NCBI RefSeq assembly: GCF_003596335.1
Contig: NZ_QZCH01000003.1
Location: 1-64,000 of the forward strand
Source of the DNA: Motilimonas pumila
GTDB lineage: Bacteria; Pseudomonadota; Gammaproteobacteria; Enterobacterales; CBDFNC01
Direction of reading: 5' to 3'
Length of the DNA stretch: 64,000 bases
Shown here: positions 27,019 through 35,675 of the stretch, one piece after another
Position numbering within the stretch: position 1 is the first letter of the stretch
Layout of the letters: each line of letters starts with the position of its first letter
Made by a program: the position numbers and the translations under genes
Notes under the pieces: model-generated
What the model saw: only the letters and a program-made list of their open reading frames with translations
What the model was told of the DNA's origin: nothing
Database searches by the model: none

Positions 27019-29034
27019 TTACTGGTATTGATAGCTGAGTGTTAAACCTGAGTAGCTGGCATATGCTTTTGTTCCCCAATGCCATGTGCCGGCCGCTGGG
27101 TTAGTAATGGTGCAGGTTTCACTGTTGCCGTTTTTATAAGGGCGACAGTGATAACTTGATGACGTGGGTTTGCTGGCGCTGCGCAAGTATAAATCAGCAT
27201 CGCCACTGCCACCTGAGATGGAAACCGTGAGTTGGCTAAGGCCCGTTGGCAGGGTGAACTCGCCATATTGCCAATCGCCTTTGTTCGCGGCGAGGTTAGT
27301 AATGGTCTCGCCACCAGTTTGCCCGCCGCTGTCGCCTTGGCTAAAGCTGGCTGTTAGGTTGACCCCGGCAAAATTGCTGTAACCTTTAAGGCTAATGTAA
27401 TAAGTACCACTGCTTGGCGTAGCAAAACTGCAGTTTTCTGTATTGCCATTTTTGTATGGGCGACAGTCGTAACTGTTGCTGCTTGGGCTACTGCCATGTT
27501 TGACGTATAAGTCGGCATCGCCAGAGCCTCCTGAGATATTGATGGTTAAATTTTTGGCGCCGGCAGGGATGACAATCGTGAACTCTTGTTTTTCACCTTT
27601 ATTGCTGCTAATGGCGGTTTGGGGCACGCCATTGGTAAGCTGGTTATTGCCACTTGGCGGTTGCGTTGGTGGTGGGGTTGGCCCAGGTGTAGGTGGCGGC
27701 GTTGGCGTCACAGAGCCGTTATCAATCCGGCTGAGGCCGTTACTGGCTTTTACTAAGGTTAATACCTCACCTACTTCCGCAGCATTCCACCAGGCCACGT
27801 TGCTCGGCAGCGCTAACGGATTTGCTTGGCGCTCGCTGTTGGACAAAGCGTAAGCGCTATTACTAAATTGTGCGGTGCGCACTTCGACTTTAGCGCTGCT
27901 CACGCTCAGAACCTTAAATTGCTGAATACTCGCCAGATCTATGGTCCATGACTTAGGATCGTTGGCCGAGCGTGCCGGCGCCCCCCAGCTGCCTTCACCC
28001 ACAAATACGGTACCGCCTGCGTCAGTGGCGCTAAAGCCATTGCCGCTGGGCTTTAACGGTCGGGTTATTTTATTGATGTGGGTGTCTGACTCTACCACTA
28101 GGTTCATTTTATTGTTGTAGAAGGTTTGCGCCCACCAAGTATGCAAAATGGTATTGTCAGACTTGCCCGTGTAATGTGGAAACATGGGTTTGTGGTACTG
28201 GGCAATACGCCAAGTTGCACTGCTGCCTTGACTGGCCAAATCACTTGCTAGCCAGTTATTCATGGCGCTGGCATAACTTGACCAGCCTGAGTTTTTAAAC
28301 TGACTGTTTAAAGTGTATACCCGCAGCAGCGGCGAGACATTAAACGCGCCGTAAGTGTCGTTCGCGTTACATTGACCGTCTTGATTAAAGTCGGCCCCAA
28401 ACACCTGACACAAGGTATTGTAGTTATTGTCTTCATGGTTGCCGTGGGTCGGAATAAACGGGTAAATACGCTTAAAGCTAACGCCGTCGATGTTATCGCT
28501 AGAGAAAGTCAGCTGCCAGTCTGCTAGGTAGCTACGCATTTCGGATGCACTATTGGCATTGGTGAAATCGCCGCCATGCATCACAAACAAAGGGCGGATT
28601 TTGGCCACTAACTTGTTGCCATTGCGGCGGTTGGTCCAACCAGTACGAGTATCACCCCCGGCGATAGCCACAAAAGGCGTATGGCTATTGGGGGCCGTTT
28701 TAAACCAGAACTTTTGGCCACAGCCCGTGCTATCACACACTTGGTAATACACTGGCGAGTTAGCCGGTAAGCCGGAGAGCTTAACAAAGTGGTTGGTTAG
28801 GCTGCCAGCAAACGTGCGCGTGGCGCTCAGCTCTTGAAGAGTCCAGTTAGTGTCGTTGCTGTTTAAACCGTATCTGACGTAATGATTGCTGCCGCCATTA
28901 GGGCTAAAACCAATGGTGGCTTGAGATTGCGGTGAGGCATCCCAGATTAGTCTGTGATACTGGCTGCCTGCTTGGGCCGTACTGGCCGCACAAGTAGCCA
29001 GCGCTAGCAATATACTCTTAGTAACGAGTTTCAT
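27019..29034 (-). CDS. Secreted purple acid phosphatase-like metallophosphoesterase with two PPC domains
   Basis: The 671-residue exported enzyme (signal cleavage near AQA|GSQ) starts with a Fn3-like purple acid phosphatase N-domain (about 24-112). The calcineurin-like phosphoesterase domain (about 118-430) shows metal motifs GGDTR, HGGDF, THGNHED, and a late ESDTHIN. A Pro/Thr linker follows and then two pre-peptidase C-terminal (PPC) domains, each with SGGSGDADLY and CRPYKNGN. PPC domains are common on secreted enzymes of marine gammaproteobacteria and aid secretion or substrate binding. It probably releases phosphate from organic esters; the exact substrate is unknown. Confidence 0.9.
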   Translation of the reverse strand: MKLVTKSILLALATCAASTAQAGSQYHRLIWDASPQSQATIGFSPNGGSNHYVRYGLNSNDTNWTLQELSATRTFAGSLTNHFVKLSGLPANSPVYYQVCDSTGCGQKFWFKTAPNSHTPFVAIAGGDTRTGWTNRRNGNKLVAKIRPLFVMHGGDFTNANSASEMRSYLADWQLTFSSDNIDGVSFKRIYPFIPTHGNHEDNNYNTLCQVFGADFNQDGQCNANDTYGAFNVSPLLRVYTLNSQFKNSGWSSYASAMNNWLASDLASQGSSATWRIAQYHKPMFPHYTGKSDNTILHTWWAQTFYNNKMNLVVESDTHINKITRPLKPSGNGFSATDAGGTVFVGEGSWGAPARSANDPKSWTIDLASIQQFKVLSVSSAKVEVRTAQFSNSAYALSNSERQANPLALPSNVAWWNAAEVGEVLTLVKASNGLSRIDNGSVTPTPPPTPGPTPPPTQPPSGNNQLTNGVPQTAISSNKGEKQEFTIVIPAGAKNLTINISGGSGDADLYVKHGSSPSSNSYDCRPYKNGNTENCSFATPSSGTYYISLKGYSNFAGVNLTASFSQGDSGGQTGGETITNLAANKGDWQYGEFTLPTGLSQLTVSISGGSGDADLYLRSASKPTSSSYHCRPYKNGNSETCTITNPAAGTWHWGTKAYASYSGLTLSYQYQ

Positions 29035-29120
29035 TATGTGTTTCCTTACTGTCTATAGTTTGACGTTTTAAAAACAGCTAATGACGGCAAGTATTTCATT
29101 ACATCAGCTGAGAAAGTGCA

Positions 29121-29780
29121 TCACTGAGTCATTTCAACTCCTGCGGGAGCTTGGTCTGATACCAGTAATACAAAAGCTGCGTTGCGATAAGGTAAAGGAG
29201 TGATATCACCTGAATAGAAGTTAATAGCTAACGCCCCTTGGCCTAAGTGTTGGTAAGCGCCAGCAAGGGCTTGGCTGTGATCGGCGCTCCAATAGTCGCC
29301 GGCTTTAATATGAGGGAAGTAATCCACGGCCATTTTAGCCTGCTGCGCCCTGTCATTACTTTGCAATAGGGATTGTAACTCCTCTATTTGAGGTAAACGC
29401 CAACCGGCGACATTGCAAAGTCGTTGCTGATTGGCGCGGCGGACCAAATCTTGGCTATCACAGCGGGTAGACTCAAAGTAACAGTCTCCCAGGTTAGCTG
29501 CGCCCCGCTCCAGTCCTGCTTCTGTTTGTTGCCACCACGAGTAACTCCAGTAACCGTCATGGATGTTTTCGTTATCGGTTTTTACTTCCCATAAGCGCTT
29601 ATTTTGTTTGTCCCAGACGCATGCCCAAGGGCCTTGCCAAGGCGTTAGCCGCTGCCCTTGTGGGCTGATTTTTTGCCAGCGGCTGGCTTGACTAACCGCT
29701 GGTGTTGATGGCTGCAGCCATGCCAGTAAGCAGGAAAACAGTAACAGAATCAGTAAGGAATACAGAGCTCGCTGTTTCAT
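29121..29780 (-). CDS. DUF1566 (Lcl-like) protein with signal anchor
   Basis: The 219-residue product begins with a hydrophobic signal or anchor (about 5-24) and contains the DUF1566 signature WRLPQIEELQSLL together with WACVWDKQNKRLWEVKT and DYWSADHS, typical of this C-type-lectin-like family. The start was set to ATG 29780 because its ATG overlaps the upstream TGA in an ATGA, with AAGGA 6 nt before it. That overlap suggests translational coupling to the b561-type cytochrome gene. The role is unknown; a periplasmic partner of the cytochrome is plausible. Confidence 0.83.
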   Translation of the reverse strand: MKQRALYSLLILLLFSCLLAWLQPSTPAVSQASRWQKISPQGQRLTPWQGPWACVWDKQNKRLWEVKTDNENIHDGYWSYSWWQQTEAGLERGAANLGDCYFESTRCDSQDLVRRANQQRLCNVAGWRLPQIEELQSLLQSNDRAQQAKMAVDYFPHIKAGDYWSADHSQALAGAYQHLGQGALAINFYSGDITPLPYRNAAFVLLVSDQAPAGVEMTQ

Positions 29781-31405
29781 TGCCATTCCTTAGACGGCGT
29801 CGTGGCCATGGCAAACTCTACTGCGCCGGCGGCATCGCGCTGCTCTGGGTAATGCAGTTGCACTGCTCGTTGGTGGCGAGTATGGGCGGTTTGTGAACTA
29901 TCAAAAGCAGAAACCCACAAGCAAGTACCGTTGGCTAATTCCACATCATGGGCTGAGCCTGTGTTGTGTTTCCTGGCTATTTCTAAGGTCCAGTAGCCTT
30001 GTTGCCATTGGCCTTTAGCTGCAACATGGCCTCTGTCCCCTTCAAATTGGTTGGAGCGATATAACACCGAGGGCAGTTGTGTCCCTAGCGGGAAATGATC
30101 CAACTCTGGCTGGTACGGTTGGCTGTCAAACCATGGTAAAAATGCCGCATGGTGAGGCTGGGTTAAGTAATCAGGATTCGGCAATCGCTTGGGGGTGACA
30201 GTGCTAGGAGAGTACCATTGCCAGTTCATCACATATCCGCCGCTTTCTTTGCCGTCGGCATGATAGCCGGCAGTGTAACGACGTTCACCACTGCGCATTT
30301 GTAACAAAGGACCAAAGTGATTGTCGTCAGCTTGGCGTTTATGATCCGTGCGCACGGCTTTCCAATGCCACAAATCTCGCACCTTGCCATCTAGGCTTGC
30401 GTGGTAGCCTTTGCCGTGCCAGTTCGCGGGTTTGTCCGCAAATGGTTGGAGGCCTAAATGGGTGGTGTTGTCACCGCCATGACCACATTGCTTGGATAAC
30501 AGCACCGCAAACTTGTCTTCATAAAACTCGGTTTCGTCAAAGTGATAAAAGCCATTTTGTTGTACTTTCCAACCTTGCGGTGTTTTCACCAGTGGCAGGT
30601 GTTGCAAGCTTTGAGTGGGGTCAAACCAGCGAAACAAGAAGTAGCTTTCGTTAGCATTGGCGGCCGCTTTAATGGTGACATTCGTGCTGCCATCAATAAA
30701 GTTGGCACCGCCACTGGTATGTATGGTGATGCTGGGCGCGTGTTGCCAAAAATCTTCGTTGGCCTGGCCATCAATGTGCACTGGGGTGGTGTTGGTTAAC
30801 GCCAGTAGTTTTAACTCTTGGCTATTGTTAGCAGTGACGAGTTGATACAAGCCGGTGCTGGTGATTGCTAACAGTAACAAGGCCATCGCTGTGGCGCGCT
30901 GGCTGTGAGGCTGAACTAAGGGAGTGAGTAAGCGCTGAATCAATAAACGACCGTATTGCAGCACGTATACGTAGCTGTGCAAGAGTAAATACAGCAATAA
31001 GCTCAACGCCGCGTAGTAATGTATTTGCGCCATGGTGACGGGCCACATTTGTAGCCAGAGCAACGGCCCGGAGCAGATTAAGCCTAGCACGGTAATATAA
31101 CCAAAGCGGTTGACCCATAAGTGGTATTTTTTAAAGCCTGCAAGGGGTTGGCGCATGGCTTTTGAGTGCGTCACTTTGGCTTGATACAGGCGAAAGATGA
31201 AGTAAGCAAGCACGCATACCATAAAACAAGTTGTGGCCAGTAGGTGCCATTTATGCATATTGCCTTGTGGCAAAACCGGCGAGAGCCAGTGCAGATAAGT
31301 GTGACTTAGGCTCGCTATCCTTAGCCCAGTCAGAAGCGCGGCAGTGGCGGCAAAAATGGCAACTAAGTGGATAATTAAAAAGACGTTTCTGCTTTTTCTT
31401 GTCAC
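29777..31405 (-). CDS. Cytochrome b561-like domain fused to ethylbenzene dehydrogenase-like heme domain
   Basis: The N-terminal half has about five membrane helices (roughly 10-185) with candidate heme-ligand histidines (LVAIFAATAAL preceded by IH, MHKWHLLATTC, HLWVNRFGY, HSYVYVL), as in b561/cytochrome b membrane subunits. The periplasmic C-terminal half (about 200-540) resembles the heme-binding gamma subunit of ethylbenzene/DMSO-type dehydrogenases (EDFWQHAP, YFLFRWFDP, DEDKFAVLLS-like pattern). GTG 31405 is preferred as start (GGAG upstream) over the TTG at 31420. The fusion suggests electron transfer between quinones and a periplasmic partner, but no molybdoenzyme is in view. Confidence 0.82.
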   Translation of the reverse strand: MTRKSRNVFLIIHLVAIFAATAALLTGLRIASLSHTYLHWLSPVLPQGNMHKWHLLATTCFMVCVLAYFIFRLYQAKVTHSKAMRQPLAGFKKYHLWVNRFGYITVLGLICSGPLLWLQMWPVTMAQIHYYAALSLLLYLLLHSYVYVLQYGRLLIQRLLTPLVQPHSQRATAMALLLLAITSTGLYQLVTANNSQELKLLALTNTTPVHIDGQANEDFWQHAPSITIHTSGGANFIDGSTNVTIKAAANANESYFLFRWFDPTQSLQHLPLVKTPQGWKVQQNGFYHFDETEFYEDKFAVLLSKQCGHGGDNTTHLGLQPFADKPANWHGKGYHASLDGKVRDLWHWKAVRTDHKRQADDNHFGPLLQMRSGERRYTAGYHADGKESGGYVMNWQWYSPSTVTPKRLPNPDYLTQPHHAAFLPWFDSQPYQPELDHFPLGTQLPSVLYRSNQFEGDRGHVAAKGQWQQGYWTLEIARKHNTGSAHDVELANGTCLWVSAFDSSQTAHTRHQRAVQLHYPEQRDAAGAVEFAMATTPSKEWQ

Positions 31406-31553
31406 CGTTACGCTCTCCAAATGAAGTTAGCGGCAGAATATACGGCGAGAAATTGACAGCTTCTTGACAGATTTAAGACGGTAATGGATTAATTCGATAA
31501 TTAGCGAGGGCGACAAGCTTTCCCCGCAATAATACCAAGTAAGTTAGGCTAAG

Positions 31554-32867
31554 TTATTGATGATTCAGCTGGCGAAGTAACATTTGATATTTAGGGTTCG
31601 TTTTTAGCTGTTGCCGGCCTTCCGCAATAATGTCATCAATGATGGCCTTATCTAATACTAAGTCGGTTGGCACCTGATTGAACTTGTGCCTTTTGCTAGG
31701 ATCTTGGGTATTGGCAAAGCTGACTTGAATAAAGTGCGGCACCACGGTGACTTGCTCATTTGATGCGTCTTGGGCCCAGCGCTGCATCGACTTTTCAAAT
31801 AGCTCTTTGGTGGCGTCATTATAACGGTGCAGCTGAATGTCAGTAACGGAGTTGAGGGTTTGCTCTAATGAGGGCAGACTGGCACTTTGGCCAATACCGT
31901 GCTCTGGAGTGGTTGAGGCGTCCACCGAAATCACCACCACATGATGCTCTGATTTAGGGCGATCAATTTGCACGTGTTTGTGTAATTGCCCTAGCTCCAT
32001 CATGTCGTAAATCGCCAGCAAGCCTAAGTTGTCCGTGATACCGCCATCAACCAAATGAATATATTGGTTTTTCTGTTTATTTTCGTACTCGTTGATTTCT
32101 AACATGGTTTGTTGACTGCGATACGACAAGCTTTGTGATTGGTTTGCAGCGCTTTGGCGCTGACAAGTGTCGTAGTTATTGAGCACTATGGGCTCAAATA
32201 ACACAGGCACCGCAGCTGATGCCGCCACAGCATTGGCAATAGGGTAATCGTTAATGTCTGAGCACAATAAATTAAAGTACTCCTGAATAAACGAAAATCT
32301 CAGGCCCGTGGTAATGTCAGAAGCATTAATAATAATGTAAGGAGACTGGCTAAGGTCGATATCAGCAAAGGTTGCATCGCCAAACAGCTGCTCATTGTAA
32401 TACTGCTTGGCGGCGCCGGTACGCCCTAAGCCACTGAACCAACTGGCTGGGTTCATTAGTCGCCCCATTAAAGCGTCACGCACGTCTTGATATAGAAAGT
32501 CTTGTTTGTAATCGGTAAAAATTTTGTCTTGATACAGGCCGTAATACGCAGAGGTGAAACTGCCTCCAGAGACAGAGCTGATCACATCGACTTCGCTGAC
32601 CAAAGCTTGCTGCTCTTGATTGATGGTGACTGGGGTTTGGTGCAACTCTTCCAGCACACCATAAGATAAAGCAGCAGCGCGGGTGCCGCCACCAGAAAAA
32701 CTTAAGATGATGCTGACGTCGTTATTGCTTTTGCCTATGATGCGTTTCACCGAATAATGGCTGTCACTAGGGGTGACAGCTTGCTCGCTATTTTCAGGTT
32801 TATTGATGGCCGAGCAGCCTGTTAGCAAGACGCCAGCTAAAGACAAGATAGCAAGGGGTTTTAACAT
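31554..32867 (-). CDS. Patatin-like phospholipase lipoprotein
   Basis: The 437-residue product has a lipoprotein signal with lipobox LLTGC, followed by a patatin domain. Visible features are the oxyanion-loop FSGGGTRAAALSYGVLEEL (about 57-75), the nucleophile motif ISSVSGGSF (Ser in place of the first Gly of GxSxG) and the catalytic Asp in VDGGITDN. Patatins are Ser-Asp dyad lipid acyl hydrolases; here it is probably attached to a membrane facing the periplasm. GAGGAG precedes the ATG. It lies 38 nt after gltS on the same strand, perhaps one transcript. Confidence 0.92.
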   Translation of the reverse strand: MLKPLAILSLAGVLLTGCSAINKPENSEQAVTPSDSHYSVKRIIGKSNNDVSIILSFSGGGTRAAALSYGVLEELHQTPVTINQEQQALVSEVDVISSVSGGSFTSAYYGLYQDKIFTDYKQDFLYQDVRDALMGRLMNPASWFSGLGRTGAAKQYYNEQLFGDATFADIDLSQSPYIIINASDITTGLRFSFIQEYFNLLCSDINDYPIANAVAASAAVPVLFEPIVLNNYDTCQRQSAANQSQSLSYRSQQTMLEINEYENKQKNQYIHLVDGGITDNLGLLAIYDMMELGQLHKHVQIDRPKSEHHVVVISVDASTTPEHGIGQSASLPSLEQTLNSVTDIQLHRYNDATKELFEKSMQRWAQDASNEQVTVVPHFIQVSFANTQDPSKRHKFNQVPTDLVLDKAIIDDIIAEGRQQLKTNPKYQMLLRQLNHQ

Positions 32868-32905
32868 AACAGACTCCTCAAAGGCACTCAGCCGTGATGA
32901 ACTAT

Positions 32906-34090
32906 TTAAAATAAGCTCATGAAATACGGGATAATTAAGGCATTAGCCAAGTCAATAAAAAAGGCGCACACTAAAGGTACAATAATAAATGCTTGAGCGG
33001 AATAGCCGTATTTATTACTGACCGCAGACATGTTTGCCATGGCGGTGGGGGTTGAGCCTAGAGAGATGCCGCCAAAGCCCGCGCATACGACCGCCGCGTC
33101 ATAAGTTTTACCCATGGCCGGAAACACCACAAAGATGTTAATCAGCACAGCCAGCAATAATTGCATCGCTAAGATGGCAAAGATGGGGCCGGCTAAATCA
33201 ATCAAGGTCCACAACTGCATACTCATTAGCGACATCACCAAAAAGGTGCTTAACGCAATGTCGGCAATTAAGGAAACGGCTGCTGTGCGAGTGGGCCACT
33301 TGGTACCAGATATTCGTGGGTAAGTATTGGGTACTAAGTTGGTAATGACGATACCGGCAAATAAACAAGACACAAATAGCGGCAGCTGTAAGCCTGTTTG
33401 AGCGATAGCTTCATCGAGCATCACGCCGACGATGATACAAATATGAATGGCTAATACTGCGTCTAGAAATTCAAACGAGGTCATCGCTGCTTTGCCCTTG
33501 CGATCTTCCGTTTGGCCTTGACCTAAGCCTGTTTGATTTTGACCTGAGCTTAACTTGTGTTTTTTGATCAAATATTTGGCGATGGGGCCACCCATTAAGC
33601 TGGCTAAGATCAAACCGAATGTGGCGCTGGCAATGCCTATTTCCATGGCGCTTTCTAAGCCAAACTCTTCGGCCACCTTAGGCGCCCAAGCGATGGCGGT
33701 GCCATGGCCACCAATCAAAGAGATGCTGCCACTGAGCAGGCCAAACACTGGCTCTAAACCAAATAATGAAGCGACTGATACGCCGACTACGTTTTGCATC
33801 ACCATAAAGAAAATGGTGATAGCCAATAAAATCACCAATGGCTTACCGCCTTTGAGCAGATCTTTTAAGCTAGCGTTGACACCTATAGTGGTGAAAAAAT
33901 ACACCAGCAACGCATCACGTGCGGTGAGGTCAAATTGCACTTCAATGGCGGTAAAGGCAAACAGCAAAGCCAATAAGCCCGAGACTAAAATACCACCCGA
34001 GACGGGCTCAGGGATACTGAACTCTTTTAAAAAGCCGATAACTTGATTGAGGCGACGCCCAATAAACAAGACGATGATGCCCATGGTCAC
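32906..34090 (-). CDS. gltS: Sodium/glutamate symporter, 5' end apparently frameshifted
   Basis: The product matches GltS, an inner-membrane Na+/glutamate symporter: FSIPEPVSGGILVSGL, two re-entrant loop motifs (SLIGGHGTAIAWAPK and GGISLGSTPTAMANM) and about ten helices. From GTG 34090 it is 394 residues and lacks the start of helix 1, and has no ribosome site. A better start, ATG 34134, has AGAGGAAG upstream and encodes MEFQDNILYLESF, which resembles GltS N-termini, but it is out of frame by one base. The switch lies at six T residues (34094-34099). One extra T would give a normal 409-residue protein. Real mutation, slippage, or sequencing error are all possible. Confidence 0.88.
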   Translation of the reverse strand: MTMGIIVLFIGRRLNQVIGFLKEFSIPEPVSGGILVSGLLALLFAFTAIEVQFDLTARDALLVYFFTTIGVNASLKDLLKGGKPLVILLAITIFFMVMQNVVGVSVASLFGLEPVFGLLSGSISLIGGHGTAIAWAPKVAEEFGLESAMEIGIASATFGLILASLMGGPIAKYLIKKHKLSSGQNQTGLGQGQTEDRKGKAAMTSFEFLDAVLAIHICIIVGVMLDEAIAQTGLQLPLFVSCLFAGIVITNLVPNTYPRISGTKWPTRTAAVSLIADIALSTFLVMSLMSMQLWTLIDLAGPIFAILAMQLLLAVLINIFVVFPAMGKTYDAAVVCAGFGGISLGSTPTAMANMSAVSNKYGYSAQAFIIVPLVCAFFIDLANALIIPYFMSLF

Positions 34091-34164
34091 GGCAAAAAAG
34101 ACTCGAGATAAAGGATGTTATCTTGAAATTCCATGCGTTGCTTCCTCTGTTTAAATGGAAGTGA

Positions 34165-34183
34165 ACGCCCGCTCAGCGGGCGT
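34165..34183 (-). terminator. Hairpin after the efflux operon
   Basis: ACGCCCGC-TCA-GCGGGCGT forms a perfect 8-bp GC-rich stem 11 nt after the stop of the outer-membrane factor gene. No T tract follows, so it may be a weak terminator. Confidence 0.6.
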
Positions 34184-34193
34184 CAGTTTATGG

Positions 34194-35675
34194 TTACTTG
34201 CCGCTGGTACTTGTAGAAGGTGCGACTTCCCAGTTACCGCCTAACGCTTTATGCAAGCCAATGATGACTTGTGAGGTTTGCAAATTGGCTGCAACTTCAC
34301 GGTCTTTGACTATGTTTTGCTGGCGCTGCGCGTCTAGCACTGCCATGTAATCGGCTAGGCCGGCGCGATATAAAGAGCTGGCCTTGTCGTATGCTTTATC
34401 CGCTTGGGTACGAGTATCCGCGGTGAGTGTTTCTAACTCTTGACTGCTGCCGTAGGCGTAAAGCAAGGTTTCCACTTCGTTGATGGCATTGTTGACCGAC
34501 TGTTCATAGCTTAATGCGGCAGCTTGAAAGCGGCTTTCTTGCAGTTCGACCATGGCTTCTGACCGGCCGCCGTCAAATACCGTCCAGCTTACGCCCACGC
34601 TTGCCAACCAAGCGGCGGAGTCACTGCTAAACAAGTCGCTGAAATCGCCCGCCAGCACGCCCGGTGACCCTGTGAGGTAAAACTTAGGGTATTTATTGGC
34701 AATGGCTGCGCCCACATCGGCGTTGATGGCTGCCATTTCGCGTTCAGCAATTTGAATGTCTGGGCGGTTCTTGAGCACCTCTGAAGGCATGCCTACAGGT
34801 ACTAGACCACTGAAATCGGGCAGTTCACCTTTGCCAGCGAGTAAGCTATTCATGTCGGCAGCATTGCGGCCTAATAGAATCGCCAGTCTTTGCTTATGCA
34901 CGTTTTGGGCTATGTCCAATTGTGGTATCACAGATTTGGTAACAGACAATGCCGCTTTGGCTTGAGCTAAATCTAGCTCAGAGCCATAGCCACTTTTCAC
35001 CACGCTCTTGACCAACTTTAAAGTTTGCTGCTGTGACTCTATTGTTTCCTGCGCAATGGCTTTGCGTTTTTCTGCGCCGCGATATTGCAAGTAGTTATGG
35101 ATCACGTCAGAGGTTATTAAGGTGACCATGGCATCTTTCATGATGGCCGCTTGTTGAGCTCGAATTTCAGCTGACTCGGCTTGATAACCAAGACGGTTAA
35201 AAACGTCCACTTCCCATGAGATGTTGGCATTCACCGTAGTGAAGTCGTATTGGTTGTCTATCAAGGCACCGCCACCGGTTAAATCACCAAGGGCACCAGG
35301 GGTGACCAGTGGACCCGCTAACGGGTCGTTTTCACTGATTTGATAGCTGGTGGCGCCGGCATTTAAGCTGATAGTAGGCACTTTGAAAGACTCTATCGCT
35401 TGTTGGTAAGCTTGCGCTGCCTTAATGCGCTCTGCCGCAATCTTCAATGAGATATTTTGGCGCTGCGCTTGTTCAACCAGTTGGTTAAGTTTGGCGTCGT
35501 TAAACGCTAACCACCATTGTGATTGCACCGTTTGTTGGCTAGCTTGGGTGCCGGCCACGGTTGAGTATAAAAACTCGTTACCAACCGCATCTTGCGGTGC
35601 TTGGTACTCAGGGCCTACGGCACAACCTGCTAGGGCCAAAGAGAACAAGATGGGTGTCAGTTTAGGGAATTTCAT
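34194..35675 (-). CDS. RND efflux outer-membrane factor (NodT/OprM family lipoprotein)
   Basis: The 493-residue product has a lipoprotein signal (lipobox ALAGC) and the two OEP repeats of TolC-like channels: ISLKIAAERIKAAQAYQQA and NISWEVDVFNRLGYQAESA in the first half, then NRPDIQIAEREMAAINADVGAAIA and VSWTVFDGGR in the second. Such proteins form the trimeric outer-membrane duct of a tripartite pump. Its ATG overlaps the permease stop by one base (TAATG), which couples translation. It is the last gene of the MFP-RND-OMF operon. Confidence 0.94.
   Translation of the reverse strand: MKFPKLTPILFSLALAGCAVGPEYQAPQDAVGNEFLYSTVAGTQASQQTVQSQWWLAFNDAKLNQLVEQAQRQNISLKIAAERIKAAQAYQQAIESFKVPTISLNAGATSYQISENDPLAGPLVTPGALGDLTGGGALIDNQYDFTTVNANISWEVDVFNRLGYQAESAEIRAQQAAIMKDAMVTLITSDVIHNYLQYRGAEKRKAIAQETIESQQQTLKLVKSVVKSGYGSELDLAQAKAALSVTKSVIPQLDIAQNVHKQRLAILLGRNAADMNSLLAGKGELPDFSGLVPVGMPSEVLKNRPDIQIAEREMAAINADVGAAIANKYPKFYLTGSPGVLAGDFSDLFSSDSAAWLASVGVSWTVFDGGRSEAMVELQESRFQAAALSYEQSVNNAINEVETLLYAYGSSQELETLTADTRTQADKAYDKASSLYRAGLADYMAVLDAQRQQNIVKDREVAANLQTSQVIIGLHKALGGNWEVAPSTSTSGK

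Noticed and set aside
30397-30845. Three overlapping frames opposite the b561 fusion
   Set aside because: They are shadows of a strongly coding minus-strand gene.
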